In this document: one piece after another, positions 1 to 6,261 of the stretch
Layout of the letters: the number at the start of each line of letters is the position of its first letter
Numbering within the stretch: position 1 is the stretch's first letter
NCBI GenBank assembly: GCA_900555365.1
Contig: USKO01000031.1
Coordinates: 1 to 7,087 of the forward strand
Length of the DNA stretch: 7,087 nt
Source: an uncultured Bacillota bacterium
GTDB taxonomy: Bacteria > Bacillota > Clostridia > Christensenellales > UBA1242
Reading direction: 5' to 3'
Notes under the pieces: generated by a model
The model's database searches: none
What the model was told of the DNA's origin: nothing
Seen by the model: only the letters and a program-made list of their open reading frames with translations
Translations under genes and position numbers: made by a program

Positions 1-49
1 AAAATTTTAAAAATTTACATATAAATGATATATATTTAAAAAATCACTA

Positions 50-78
50 TTGACAATATAAAGATTTTGCAGTATAAT
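50..78 (+). promoter_or_regulatory. sigma-A promoter of the 104-1480 gene
   Basis: A perfect consensus -35 box TTGACA (50-55) and a perfect -10 box TATAAT (73-78) are separated by exactly 17 bases. The upstream 49 bases are almost pure A/T and could act as an UP element. Transcription should start near 85, leaving a leader of about 20 bases with no room for a riboswitch. This is the strongest promoter in the window and predicts high, probably constitutive expression. Confidence 0.9.
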
Positions 79-103
79 TATGTTAGAAAAATAGGAGGAT
101 AAT

Positions 104-1480
104 ATGGCACTAAAAAACAAATCCTTAAAGAAAAATAATCAAAAAGCTACTGTAACAAGAGATAATTCAAAACCAGAATCTCAAAATACAGAAAAACTTA
201 CAGCCGCACAAAAAGCAGCGCAAAATTTAGATCCAAGAGAAGAGGCTCTTGCCGCGGTAGAAAACCCAAATCCAACAGGTGCAAATTCAGCAGGGACCTA
301 CACCGGCGGAGGAAAGACTAAATCAGACAAAAAACTAAAAATTGGCATTGCATCAGCAATTGTGGGCATTGTTTTTGTGGCACTTGCTTTAGCTGGATTG
401 GGAAAATTTTACGCCGATTCAGAGAGCGAAAATGCACGTAAAGATCAAGAGCTCGCGGGACAGGGAGATTATATTGAGCAAGTTGAGGGCGAGAACGACA
501 GTCTTAAGGATCAAAATGAAGCAACATTGTCAGACTTGTACAACAATGTGGCAAAGGCTGCGGAAAATGCTGATACTAAATATACAGATGCAATTAGTGC
601 TTTTGAAGATATTGGAGCAAACCCAAATGATGAAAATTATCTAGCAATTAAAGCAAAACTTAATGACCTAAACGCAGTTTATGAAGGCGAGGCTGGATTC
701 GAGGCGTTATATAAAAATCTTGACGATAATAAAACAGCTTATGCAAATGGCACCATGTCGTATGAAGATTATAAGACATTTTTGAATGACCTCAATACAA
801 AAGCTGGAGCTGTGTCAAGTGCAGCAGATGCATTGTTTAGTGCATGTGAAAATTATAATGTTTATTCCATTACATTTAGTCAAAGTGATCTATCTAAATC
901 AGATGTTCAAAATATTTTACGAGACAAAACTGTTATTGGAAAAGTTACAGAAGTTGAGAGCTGCAAATATTCAAAGAATGATGGTTCAGTAGAGATAGTT
1001 GCAATAATTACAGAAGCTTCTAAGCCAGGTGTTACTACTCCAAAAACATATACCACTGTACTTAAAGGTAATATTGGTGCAAATAAGACAACAGTAACAG
1101 TAGGGGACATTACTGAAGGATTAAAAACCGATAAGACAGCACAAAGACAAACATATGAAGAAAATCAGTCTGACATGGGCGCGGCATCTACAAATAGCAA
1201 TATAGAAGTTCAATATTATACATCAGCGAAAAAAGATGCAAAAGGCAATATAACATCAAAAGTTGGCGCATTAGTAAAATTCTATGGCAAAGATGGCAAA
1301 CTTGAGTCCATTAAACAATTTACTTCACAAACTAAGACTGATACTAAAGATCATACAAGCGAACTAAAAGCTGAGATTGATGAAAAGATTCAAGAAATAA
1401 TATCCGCAGAAGCAACGAGCGAAGCTGAGGGGCGTATTGTAGCTATTTTGCCAGATGGAGATGAATTGGAATTATTTTAA
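104..1480 (+). CDS. single-pass membrane protein with large extracytoplasmic region, function unknown
   Basis: 458 residues. The ATG at 104 follows an ideal ribosome binding site AGGAGG (93-98) with 5-base spacing. Residues 1-77 are Lys/Gln/Asn/Ala-rich, with a Gly-Thr-rich stretch near 60-70, and look disordered and cytoplasmic. Residues 79-101 form one hydrophobic membrane helix preceded by a Lys cluster, so the positive-inside rule suggests an N-in, C-out topology. Residues 103-165 are charged and probably helical or coiled-coil. The rest (about 165-458) is hydrophilic with alternating helical and beta-like stretches, ends in an acidic tail, and has only two cysteines (248 and 287), which could form a disulfide outside the cell. 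I see no lipobox, LPXTG motif, catalytic motif or recognisable family. It is monocistronic, with its own consensus promoter and terminator, so it is probably an abundant envelope protein. A structural or scaffold role is a guess; that it is a real gene is not in doubt. Confidence 0.88.
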   Translation: MALKNKSLKKNNQKATVTRDNSKPESQNTEKLTAAQKAAQNLDPREEALAAVENPNPTGANSAGTYTGGGKTKSDKKLKIGIASAIVGIVFVALALAGLGKFYADSESENARKDQELAGQGDYIEQVEGENDSLKDQNEATLSDLYNNVAKAAENADTKYTDAISAFEDIGANPNDENYLAIKAKLNDLNAVYEGEAGFEALYKNLDDNKTAYANGTMSYEDYKTFLNDLNTKAGAVSSAADALFSACENYNVYSITFSQSDLSKSDVQNILRDKTVIGKVTEVESCKYSKNDGSVEIVAIITEASKPGVTTPKTYTTVLKGNIGANKTTVTVGDITEGLKTDKTAQRQTYEENQSDMGAASTNSNIEVQYYTSAKKDAKGNITSKVGALVKFYGKDGKLESIKQFTSQTKTDTKDHTSELKAEIDEKIQEIISAEATSEAEGRIVAILPDGDELELF

Positions 1481-1487
1481 TTGAAAG

Positions 1488-1526
1488 AATAAAAACCAGT
1501 CATTATTTAAGACTGGTTTTTATTAA
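1488..1526 (+). terminator. rho-independent terminator after the 104-1480 gene
   Basis: An inverted repeat pairs 1488-1501 with 1511-1524. Its core is AAAACCAGTC / GACTGGTTTT, extended by A/T pairs, with a 9-base loop. The 3' arm runs into a T-rich stretch, and the A-run on the 5' arm would let it work on both strands. It begins 8 bases after the stop codon and separates this gene from the tRNA promoter. Confidence 0.9.
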
Positions 1527-1540
1527 TCTTATAATAACGA

Positions 1541-1563
1541 TTTTTGTTAAAAATTAACAAAAA
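1541..1563. repeat. perfect 10-bp inverted repeat upstream of the tRNA promoter
   Basis: TTTTTGTTAA (1541-1550) and TTAACAAAAA (1554-1563) are exact reverse complements around a 3-base AAA centre. The repeat ends 5 bases before the -35 box of the tRNA promoter. It has only one G:C pair per arm, so it would be a weak RNA hairpin, and a terminator already lies just upstream. As DNA it has the geometry of a dimeric regulator operator or an UP-type element. Its function is inferred from position only. Confidence 0.5.
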
Positions 1564-1568
1564 AATAG

Positions 1569-1595
1569 TTGACAAAACTGACTAAATATGATAAT
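1569..1595 (+). promoter_or_regulatory. promoter of tRNA-Ala
   Basis: A consensus -35 TTGACA (1569-1574) is followed after 15 bases by the -10-like hexamer GATAAT (1590-1595). The spacer is shorter than the usual 17, but both boxes are strong. The predicted start is near 1602, about 12 bases before the mature tRNA 5' end. That would leave a short leader for RNase P to remove. Confidence 0.65.
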
Positions 1596-1612
1596 CTTTA
1601 AGAGCATTGTTA

Positions 1613-1690
<78 letters not shown>

Positions 1691-1698
1691 ATGCATTT

Positions 1699-1726
1699 AG
1701 CGCTGCTATTAAGCTGCGCTTTTTTA
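1699..1726 (+). terminator. rho-independent terminator of the tRNA-Ala unit
   Basis: The hairpin has 5' arm AGCGC-T-GCT, loop ATTA and 3' arm AGC-T-GCGCT, with a single T:T mismatch inside an otherwise perfect stem. It is followed at once by a T-run (1720-1725). It lies 8 bases past the CCA end, which fits a one-gene tRNA transcript. Confidence 0.88.
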
Positions 1727-1920
1727 ATTTTGTCGTTTTATCATTGTTTTAAATGTTATATAGTAAAATATATCTTAATAAAGGTTTAACCTTTTTTGAC
1801 TAAAAAGTATAAGTAAAAAGAGGAGAAAATAATAAAATACATTCAAAATCATCCTAATATTCTGCTATTTTACTTTCAGATGAAATATTTATTTTAAGAA
1901 AATTACTATTTTTTTTGTTT
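1727..1920. other. AT-rich intergenic spacer with orphan ribosome binding site
   Basis: About 190 bases without a supportable gene. It contains a 15-bp near-palindrome, AAAGGTT-T-AACCTTT (1780-1794), running into a T-run. It also has a strong Shine-Dalgarno-like AGAGGAG (1819-1825) with no ATG, GTG or TTG at proper spacing. The codons at the right distance are ATA ATA (1829-1834), in a frame that stays open for 22 codons to a TAA and would give a hydrophobic peptide. This could be the relic of a small gene that lost its start codon, or chance in A/G-rich DNA. I see no tRNA or known riboswitch here. Confidence 0.4.
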
Positions 1921-1925
1921 TGCTA

Positions 1926-1954
1926 TTGAAATTATTAAAATACTGTGGTATAAT
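1926..1954 (+). promoter_or_regulatory. extended -10 promoter of the 1976-3574 gene
   Basis: The -35 box TTGAAA (1926-1931) and a perfect -10 TATAAT (1949-1954) are 17 bases apart. The -10 is preceded by TGG, giving the TGn extended -10 motif. The expected start near 1961 leaves a leader of only about 15 bases, just enough for the ribosome binding site GGAGGGG (1967-1973). Confidence 0.85.
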
Positions 1955-1975
1955 AATACTAATTATGGAGGGGTT

Positions 1976-3574
1976 ATGTCTAAACTTTTAGTTAAAATAT
2001 TATCAGTTTGTGCATTTGTTGTTCTTATTCCATTGATTGTTGTTGGTTCTGCTTTATGTGTAACTGAAGCGAGAGCTGTTACTTTGACAATCTATCAAGC
2101 AGGAACAGAGCGTCCTGAGACTGTTTCTGGACTTGATGTTACATCTCCAGATCTTGCGATCTATATTGACGATGTTAAGCAAGTTGATAGTGATGGCAAT
2201 GCACTTACAAGCGTGACAGTTCAGAAAAATACTGAAGTTGAAGTAAGACTTGAAAATTATGCAGCTTACACTTTTGCTGGTTGGTATAAAGGCAATATTC
2301 AAGATCCAACAAGCGTAGGAGAGGCAAGTTTCACAGGTGCCGAATATACCTTTACAATTCGTGGCAACACTGCTCTTACTGCAATAAGAAATATCAAGAC
2401 TTATAATATAACTTACAGCGGTGCGTATGATAATGGCGATCCAATGGATATAGATCCGGCTAATACTACTGTATATTACAATCAAGCACTCGCGTCAATT
2501 GCTGGAAAAGCTGGCGCAGAATTTGGAGGCTGGTATATTTCAAATATTAGCGATTCTACAGATAGTCAACCTACAATGTATGCTAACTGGAGCGAAGTTA
2601 CAGGAGTAGAAAACAGCTATGTATTAAATCCATACTGGTCAAATATGATGACTTTTGAATACTATGATAGCGATAGAACTACTTTGATTGCTAGAGAATA
2701 TGTTTCAGAAGCTAATTTGAGTGGATATCAATTAATTGCAGCAGATGATTCTAGAGTTACTCAGGCGTTGACTAGTGGTTATACTTTTGCTGGTTGGGTT
2801 GATGAAAGTGGACTTCCTGTAGATTTAAGTCAGGTTGAATTTACTCCTAGTGCTTATAAAATCTATTTAAGTGAAAATATTATTGATTATACAGTTAATG
2901 TTAAATTTAATGCTATTAGTGATCAGATCGACACTATTTCTTACAATGTAAGAGACGGCTTCGGACTCTACAATGTGCAAAGAGATGGTTATACTTTTGT
3001 AGGTTTTGCTTATAACGGCATAACTTATACTGCAAGTGGAAATGATTATGTAAGCGGCAATGCTAGTCTTGGAAATGTAGTAGTGAATGCTAGTGAATCT
3101 ATTACAATTACTGCTGTTTGGGACTGCATATATCCAGATGTTGCTTGGTCTATAAATTTCCAATATTCACAAGGTGGCGGCTTTATTTACTCTTACAACC
3201 CAGATACAGAATCCTATGATCCAATGGAACGCATTGATGATACAATATTATATATAGAGGATGGCGACGGATTTATCCAACTTGAAAATACAATCTATAA
3301 TTTCGTAACTTCTGCAGATATTGACAATCTCTATACGTATATTGAAGGAGAGTATGTTAAAGTAGAATTTGATTATGTTGACATCTCTGTTAATGCTGGA
3401 AATGTCTCGACAGAATTTGGAGAAAGTCTTAACCCTACAGAAATCACATTTGATGACATTTTATATCAAATTTATGATAATCCAGATGGTGCCTTTGCAG
3501 GCTTCGAAGACAATGAAATAAACGATATTCAAATTGTATTTGTATTCAAACTTGCTCCTACCACTGCTGAATAA
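1976..3574 (+). CDS. secreted/membrane-anchored protein with InlB B-repeat-like (Listeria-Bacteroides repeat) modules
   Basis: 532 residues. The start ATG is 4-5 bases after a G-rich ribosome binding site. Residues 1-7 carry two lysines and residues 8-29 are strongly hydrophobic. A possible signal peptidase site follows Ala-Arg-Ala (32-34), though an uncleaved anchor is equally possible. The body has repeated beta modules with the InlB B-repeat/Flg_new signature: YTFAGWYKG (98-106), AEFGGWYIS (181-189) followed by MYANW (201-205), GYTFAGWVDESG (268-279) and GYTFVGFAYNG (338-348) followed by ITITAVW (376-382). These are ubiquitin-like folds known from surface and adhesion proteins of Bacillota and Bacteroidota. 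Residues from about 385 on are acidic, aromatic-rich and unlike the repeats. No LPXTG motif, SLH domain or terminal membrane helix is seen, so attachment must be through the N-terminus or absent. It is monocistronic. A surface-exposed role is well supported; adhesion or any particular ligand is inference. Confidence 0.88.
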   Translation: MSKLLVKILSVCAFVVLIPLIVVGSALCVTEARAVTLTIYQAGTERPETVSGLDVTSPDLAIYIDDVKQVDSDGNALTSVTVQKNTEVEVRLENYAAYTFAGWYKGNIQDPTSVGEASFTGAEYTFTIRGNTALTAIRNIKTYNITYSGAYDNGDPMDIDPANTTVYYNQALASIAGKAGAEFGGWYISNISDSTDSQPTMYANWSEVTGVENSYVLNPYWSNMMTFEYYDSDRTTLIAREYVSEANLSGYQLIAADDSRVTQALTSGYTFAGWVDESGLPVDLSQVEFTPSAYKIYLSENIIDYTVNVKFNAISDQIDTISYNVRDGFGLYNVQRDGYTFVGFAYNGITYTASGNDYVSGNASLGNVVVNASESITITAVWDCIYPDVAWSINFQYSQGGGFIYSYNPDTESYDPMERIDDTILYIEDGDGFIQLENTIYNFVTSADIDNLYTYIEGEYVKVEFDYVDISVNAGNVSTEFGESLNPTEITFDDILYQIYDNPDGAFAGFEDNEINDIQIVFVFKLAPTTAE

Positions 3575-3584
3575 TTAAAAATTT

Positions 3585-3612
3585 AAAGACGGCTAAAAGG
3601 CCGTCTTTTTTA
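3585..3612 (+). terminator. rho-independent terminator after the 1976-3574 gene
   Basis: AAAGACGGC (3585-3593) pairs perfectly with GCCGTCTTT (3600-3608) around a 6-base loop and continues into a T-run. It starts 11 bases after the stop codon and closes a single-gene transcript. Confidence 0.93.
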
Positions 3613-3687
3613 TGTGTGAATTATTGTGATTGAATAGGTATCATTGATATTTATTTATGATCTGGCAATCTGTAATTAGTTTGAATG

Positions 3688-3715
3688 TTGAGCGAGCCTA
3701 CTCTTTATTTATAGT
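3688..3715 (+). promoter_or_regulatory. likely promoter of the engB-methyltransferase operon
   Basis: TTGAGC (3688-3693) and TATAGT (3710-3715) are 16 bases apart, making a moderate sigma-A-type promoter. The predicted start near 3722 gives a leader of about 45 bases containing the mini-ORF at 3752-3763. A competing candidate is the extended -10 TGT-TATGTT (3748-3756), which has no good -35 and would make the engB message almost leaderless. The choice between them is not settled by the sequence. Confidence 0.45.
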
Positions 3716-3741
3716 TGCTTGAGAAATATATTTGCTTTTTT

Positions 3742-3763
3742 AGGGGCTGTTATGTTAAACTAA
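3742..3763 (+). promoter_or_regulatory. three-codon upstream ORF with its own ribosome binding site, before engB
   Basis: AGGGG (3742-3746) lies 5 bases before an ATG at 3752, which opens a minimal frame ATG-TTA-AAC-TAA. Four bases after this stop comes the ATG of engB (3768), which has no ribosome binding site at normal distance. As written, ribosomes would load on the mini-ORF, stop, and restart at engB. Deleting one base of the TAA would instead fuse the mini-ORF in frame to engB, adding five residues and giving a normally spaced start. It may therefore be a frameshifted original start. Confidence 0.5.
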
Positions 3764-3767
3764 ACTT

Positions 3768-4361
3768 ATGGAAATTAAAAAAGCAATTTATCAAATTAGC
3801 GTAACGGATAAAAATAAGATTATCAATGATAATTTGCCAGAATTTGCCTTTGTTGGGAAATCTTCAATAATCAATTATTTAACAAATGTCAAATCTCTTG
3901 CCAAGACATCTTCCACGCCAGGCAAGACCAAGATGGTCAACTATTTTTTAATCAATGACCGCTTTAGATTTGTTGATTTGCCAGGGTATGGTTTTTCTAA
4001 GACAGGAAAAGTCCACAGGCAGGTTTGGGCTGGGCTTATTGGCGACTATCTTTTAAACGCTAAGAATCTGCTTAATATTTTTGTGCTTTTAGATATAAGG
4101 CACCTGCCATCATCTCTTGACAAGCAGATGATTGATTTTTTGCTTTTCAATAACTTACCTTTTACAATTTTGGCTACCAAAGCTGATAAACTCTCAAAAA
4201 GCAAACTTAATCAAAGTATTGATAGCATTGCAAAGGAGCTGAATTTGAGAAAAGAGATGATTATTTTGACCAGCAGTTTAAATAAAATAGGAAAAGAAAA
4301 GGTGCTAGATTTGTTGCAATGGAAATTAGAGGAATTTGAAGAAAATGCAGGAAAAAATTAA
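3768..4361 (+). CDS. engB: EngB/YsxC (YihA)-family ribosome-biogenesis GTPase with shortened P-loop
   Basis: 197 residues, close to the usual ~195-210. The family binds GTP and assists late assembly of the large ribosomal subunit in the cytoplasm; it is essential in several bacteria. Visible motifs are: switch I STPGKTK (49-55, with the Mg-binding Thr), G3 DLPGYGF (70-76), the family signature DIRHLPSS, G4 TKADK and a G5-like TSSLNKIGKE. The striking defect is G1. The family norm is GRSNVGKSS after strand beta-1, but here residues 25-33 read EFAFVGKSS, so about five residues of the phosphate-binding loop are missing and the first Walker A glycine is not at GxxxxGKS spacing. The reading frame is intact. 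No start lies upstream in frame because a TAA precedes it. The ATG has no direct ribosome binding site (see the mini-ORF at 3752). The 3' end overlaps the methyltransferase gene. The family is certain; GTP-binding ability is doubtful. Confidence 0.92.
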   Translation: MEIKKAIYQISVTDKNKIINDNLPEFAFVGKSSIINYLTNVKSLAKTSSTPGKTKMVNYFLINDRFRFVDLPGYGFSKTGKVHRQVWAGLIGDYLLNAKNLLNIFVLLDIRHLPSSLDKQMIDFLLFNNLPFTILATKADKLSKSKLNQSIDSIAKELNLRKEMIILTSSLNKIGKEKVLDLLQWKLEEFEENAGKN

Positions 4362-5580
4362 AAATACCACAATCTTTGACTATGGTTTTGATGGCGAGGG
4401 AGTGGGACAGATTGATGGTAAAATTTGTTTTATTCCCTATAGCATAAAGGGCGAAAATTTAGATGTAAAGATAATAAAAGAAAATGCAAGTTTCTCAAAA
4501 GGAGAAATTGTACAAATAAGCAGCTTAAGCAAGCTTCGAATTAAACCGCCTTGTCCATATTTTGGCAAATGTGGTGGATGCGCCTATCAACATATGCCAT
4601 ATGAAGAAGAGCTGGCAATAAAGAAAGAACTATTTGAAAGACAATTGAAAAAAATAAATTTTATTGGCAGGGTAGATCTAATAGCTTCGCCCAATCCATA
4701 TTTTTATCGAAACAAGATTAGGCTTTTTGTGAAAAATCATAGGCTTGGTCTTAAAAAGCGTGGGAGCAATGATATTGTAAAAATTGAAAGCTGTCAAATT
4801 TGCAAAAGGGAGATTAGCGACGCCATATCTAAAATTGATTTGTTTTTGGCCGGCAATAAAATTTATGACTTTTTTGATATCATAGAAATTTTATATTTTA
4901 ATGGACAAGGTATGATGACTTTTTATAAAAATAAAGCAAAAGAAGTCAATTATCAAGGGTTAATTCTTAACTTATCAAACGATTTCAATATCTATGAAAG
5001 TTATAAAAAACAGATCAAAACGATATACGCCAGCAATAATATAGTATACAAATCAATGGGTGTTACTGCACAATTATCGCCGTCGAGTTTTCATCAAGTA
5101 AATGATGAGGTGGCATTGAAATTGTATGAAAGTGTTTTAAGCCACATAAAAGGGAATTTAATTTTAAATTGTTATAGTGGTGGCGGATTACTTAGCGGCG
5201 CTATATGCCAGACCGGCAAAAAGGTTGTAGCAATAGAGTTAGGACAGCGTGAACATGATGAGGCTGAAAGATTAAAATATCAAAACAGATTGAAAAGACT
5301 TATAAACATTCATGGCGATTGTGGCAAAGAACTAGAAAAATTAAATTTGAATTTTGACACAATCATCGTTGATCCTCCAAGAGGTGGCTTAGATAATTTG
5401 GTGATATCAAATTTAAGTAAAAGGCAATTTAAGCGGCTGATATATATTTCTTGCGATAGTGCAACGCTTATTAGAGATCTTGAAAAACTTAAAAGTTTTA
5501 AGATTTGCAATGTTTATCTCTTTGATATGTTTGCAAGGACAGGGGAATATGAGTGTCTAGTTGTTTTAGATAAAATGTAA
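4345..5580 (+). CDS. rlmCD: 23S rRNA (uracil-5)-methyltransferase, TRAM and Fe-S cluster type (RlmCD/RumA family)
   Basis: 411 residues from the ATG at 4345; the same frame also has a TTG at 4336. I prefer the ATG because the ribosome binding site AGAGGA (4328-4333) is only 2 bases from the TTG but 11 from the ATG. The N-terminus is a TRAM-type RNA-binding barrel (about 5-62). The 4Fe-4S cysteines are C70-x5-C76-x2-C79, with C150 as the fourth. The catalytic domain has QVN (Q251), a SAM-binding glycine loop NCYSGGG (275-281), DPPRGG (343-348), the nucleophile Cys370 in YISCDSATLIRDL, and a likely catalytic base Glu403 near the end. Members transfer a methyl group from SAM to C5 of uridines in 23S rRNA; RlmCD modifies two sites, and the exact target cannot be read here. 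ISCDS replaces the usual ISCNP, a mild divergence. It overlaps engB by 17 bases, so the two are translationally coupled in a ribosome-maturation operon. Confidence 0.9.
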   Translation: MQEKIKNTTIFDYGFDGEGVGQIDGKICFIPYSIKGENLDVKIIKENASFSKGEIVQISSLSKLRIKPPCPYFGKCGGCAYQHMPYEEELAIKKELFERQLKKINFIGRVDLIASPNPYFYRNKIRLFVKNHRLGLKKRGSNDIVKIESCQICKREISDAISKIDLFLAGNKIYDFFDIIEILYFNGQGMMTFYKNKAKEVNYQGLILNLSNDFNIYESYKKQIKTIYASNNIVYKSMGVTAQLSPSSFHQVNDEVALKLYESVLSHIKGNLILNCYSGGGLLSGAICQTGKKVVAIELGQREHDEAERLKYQNRLKRLINIHGDCGKELEKLNLNFDTIIVDPPRGGLDNLVISNLSKRQFKRLIYISCDSATLIRDLEKLKSFKICNVYLFDMFARTGEYECLVVLDKM

Positions 5581-5597
5581 TGTTATAGACAACTAGA
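5556..5597 (+). repeat. inverted repeat spanning the methyltransferase stop codon
   Basis: TCTAGTTGT (5556-5564) and ACAACTAGA (5589-5597) are perfect 9-bp arms around a 24-base loop that contains the stop codon TAA (5578-5580). AT-only sequence with T-runs follows (to about 5640). It may be a weak terminator or an mRNA 3'-end stabiliser for the engB-methyltransferase operon, since no canonical terminator is present before the next gene. The large loop makes this uncertain. Confidence 0.4.
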
Positions 5598-5646
5598 AAT
5601 TATAAATAAAAATTTTATAAAAATATTTTTTAAATTTAGTTTTTGA

Positions 5647-5667
5647 TGTTATACTATTAATAGGAGG
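5647..5667 (+). promoter_or_regulatory. extended -10 promoter element and ribosome binding site of the 5674-6231 gene
   Basis: TGT-TATACT (5647-5655) is an extended -10 element, with only a T-rich stretch in place of a -35. A consensus ribosome binding site AGGAGG (5662-5667) follows, 6 bases before a GTG start at 5674. With a start near 5662, the ribosome binding site would sit almost at the 5' end of the message. Read-through from the upstream operon, 93 bases away, is also possible. Confidence 0.5.
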
Positions 5668-5673
5668 CTGAGC

Positions 5674-6231
5674 GTGGGAATTTTTAAAAGACCTGAATTC
5701 ATATATTATGAAGAAGCATTGGAAGGCTTCACAACTGCAAGAAAAAAACTTAATGAGCTGATCGAAAATGATCCAGCCAAGTTTAAACCATCATTTGAAG
5801 AGTATAAAGAGGCTGCAGGAAGAGGTGATTCTATAGCGATGGATATAATAGCATACTACTATAAATCTGGAGTGCCTGGGCTTTTAGGTGAAAATTATCA
5901 AAAATATCTCTCTTGGGAAATTCTCGCTGGATCACGAGGAAATGAGCTTGCTATTGAAAAACTGCAATTTCTTTTCACTTATGCCTATGAAGAAATTATG
6001 GATAGCGACAAATATGAAGATATTGAGTATAAAAACGATATCGATGAATATAATGCCATATATGTAATCGGCAAAGCTATCTGTAAAATTTTGGTGCGTC
6101 AGATGGATATTTTTCCAACTGATATGGCAAAGGAAGAGGATACTGAAGAGCCATTTAATCAAGATATTTACAACAGATTTAGAAGGACCGTCGATCAGTC
6201 AATTCCTAAAATTATAGATTTTATGTCTTAA
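5674..6231 (+). CDS. small SEL1-repeat-like alpha-helical protein
   Basis: 185 residues. The GTG start is fixed by AGGAGG six bases upstream; there is no better ATG. Residues about 44-101 (from YKEAAGRGDSIAMDIIAYYY onward, then WEILAGSRGNELAIEKL) show the paired-helix, small-residue pattern (A..G...A...L..Y..G) of two SEL1/TPR-like repeats, which usually bind proteins. No signal peptide, membrane segment or catalytic motif is present, so it is probably cytoplasmic. The region around 105-165 is acidic. The family call rests on pattern only and could be wrong; that it is a gene is firm from its ribosome binding site, codon structure and terminator. It sits downstream of the ribosome-maturation operon but probably has its own promoter, so a shared role is not established. 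Confidence 0.75.
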   Translation: MGIFKRPEFIYYEEALEGFTTARKKLNELIENDPAKFKPSFEEYKEAAGRGDSIAMDIIAYYYKSGVPGLLGENYQKYLSWEILAGSRGNELAIEKLQFLFTYAYEEIMDSDKYEDIEYKNDIDEYNAIYVIGKAICKILVRQMDIFPTDMAKEEDTEEPFNQDIYNRFRRTVDQSIPKIIDFMS

Positions 6232-6233
6232 TA

Positions 6234-6261
6234 AAAAAAGCCCTTGCTTGAGGGCTTTTTT
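6234..6261. terminator. bidirectional rho-independent terminator between convergent genes
   Basis: AAAAAAGCCCT (6234-6244) pairs perfectly with AGGGCTTTTTT (6251-6261) around a 6-base loop. It gives a T-run on either strand. It terminates the plus-strand gene ending at 6231. It also terminates the minus-strand gene whose stop codon (6260-6262) overlaps the last bases of the hairpin. Confidence 0.93.

Noticed and set aside
907..1110. Minus-strand 67-codon frame in the first membrane-protein gene
   Set aside because: It is fully covered by the plus-strand gene, with no promoter or ribosome binding site on the minus strand.
1780..1797. AAAGGTTTAACCTTT followed by T-run as a terminator
   Set aside because: The stem has only five pairs at most with a 5-base A/T loop, and no transcript is known to need termination there.
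1796..1801. TTGACT as a -35 box
   Set aside because: No -10-like hexamer sits 15-19 bases downstream; that position holds the AGAGGAG motif.
2054..2485. Long minus-strand open frame (143 codons) inside the InlB-repeat gene
   Set aside because: It is antisense to a well-supported gene, has no ribosome binding site, and has the Ile/Ser/Tyr/Cys-rich make-up typical of shadow frames opposite AT-rich coding DNA.
2867..3163. Minus-strand open frame (98 codons) inside the same gene
   Set aside because: Same reasons: an antisense shadow with low-complexity Ile/Ser/Thr composition and no start signals.
5310..5510. Minus-strand 66-codon frame in the methyltransferase gene
   Set aside because: It lies opposite the conserved catalytic motifs of a clear enzyme and is explained as a shadow.
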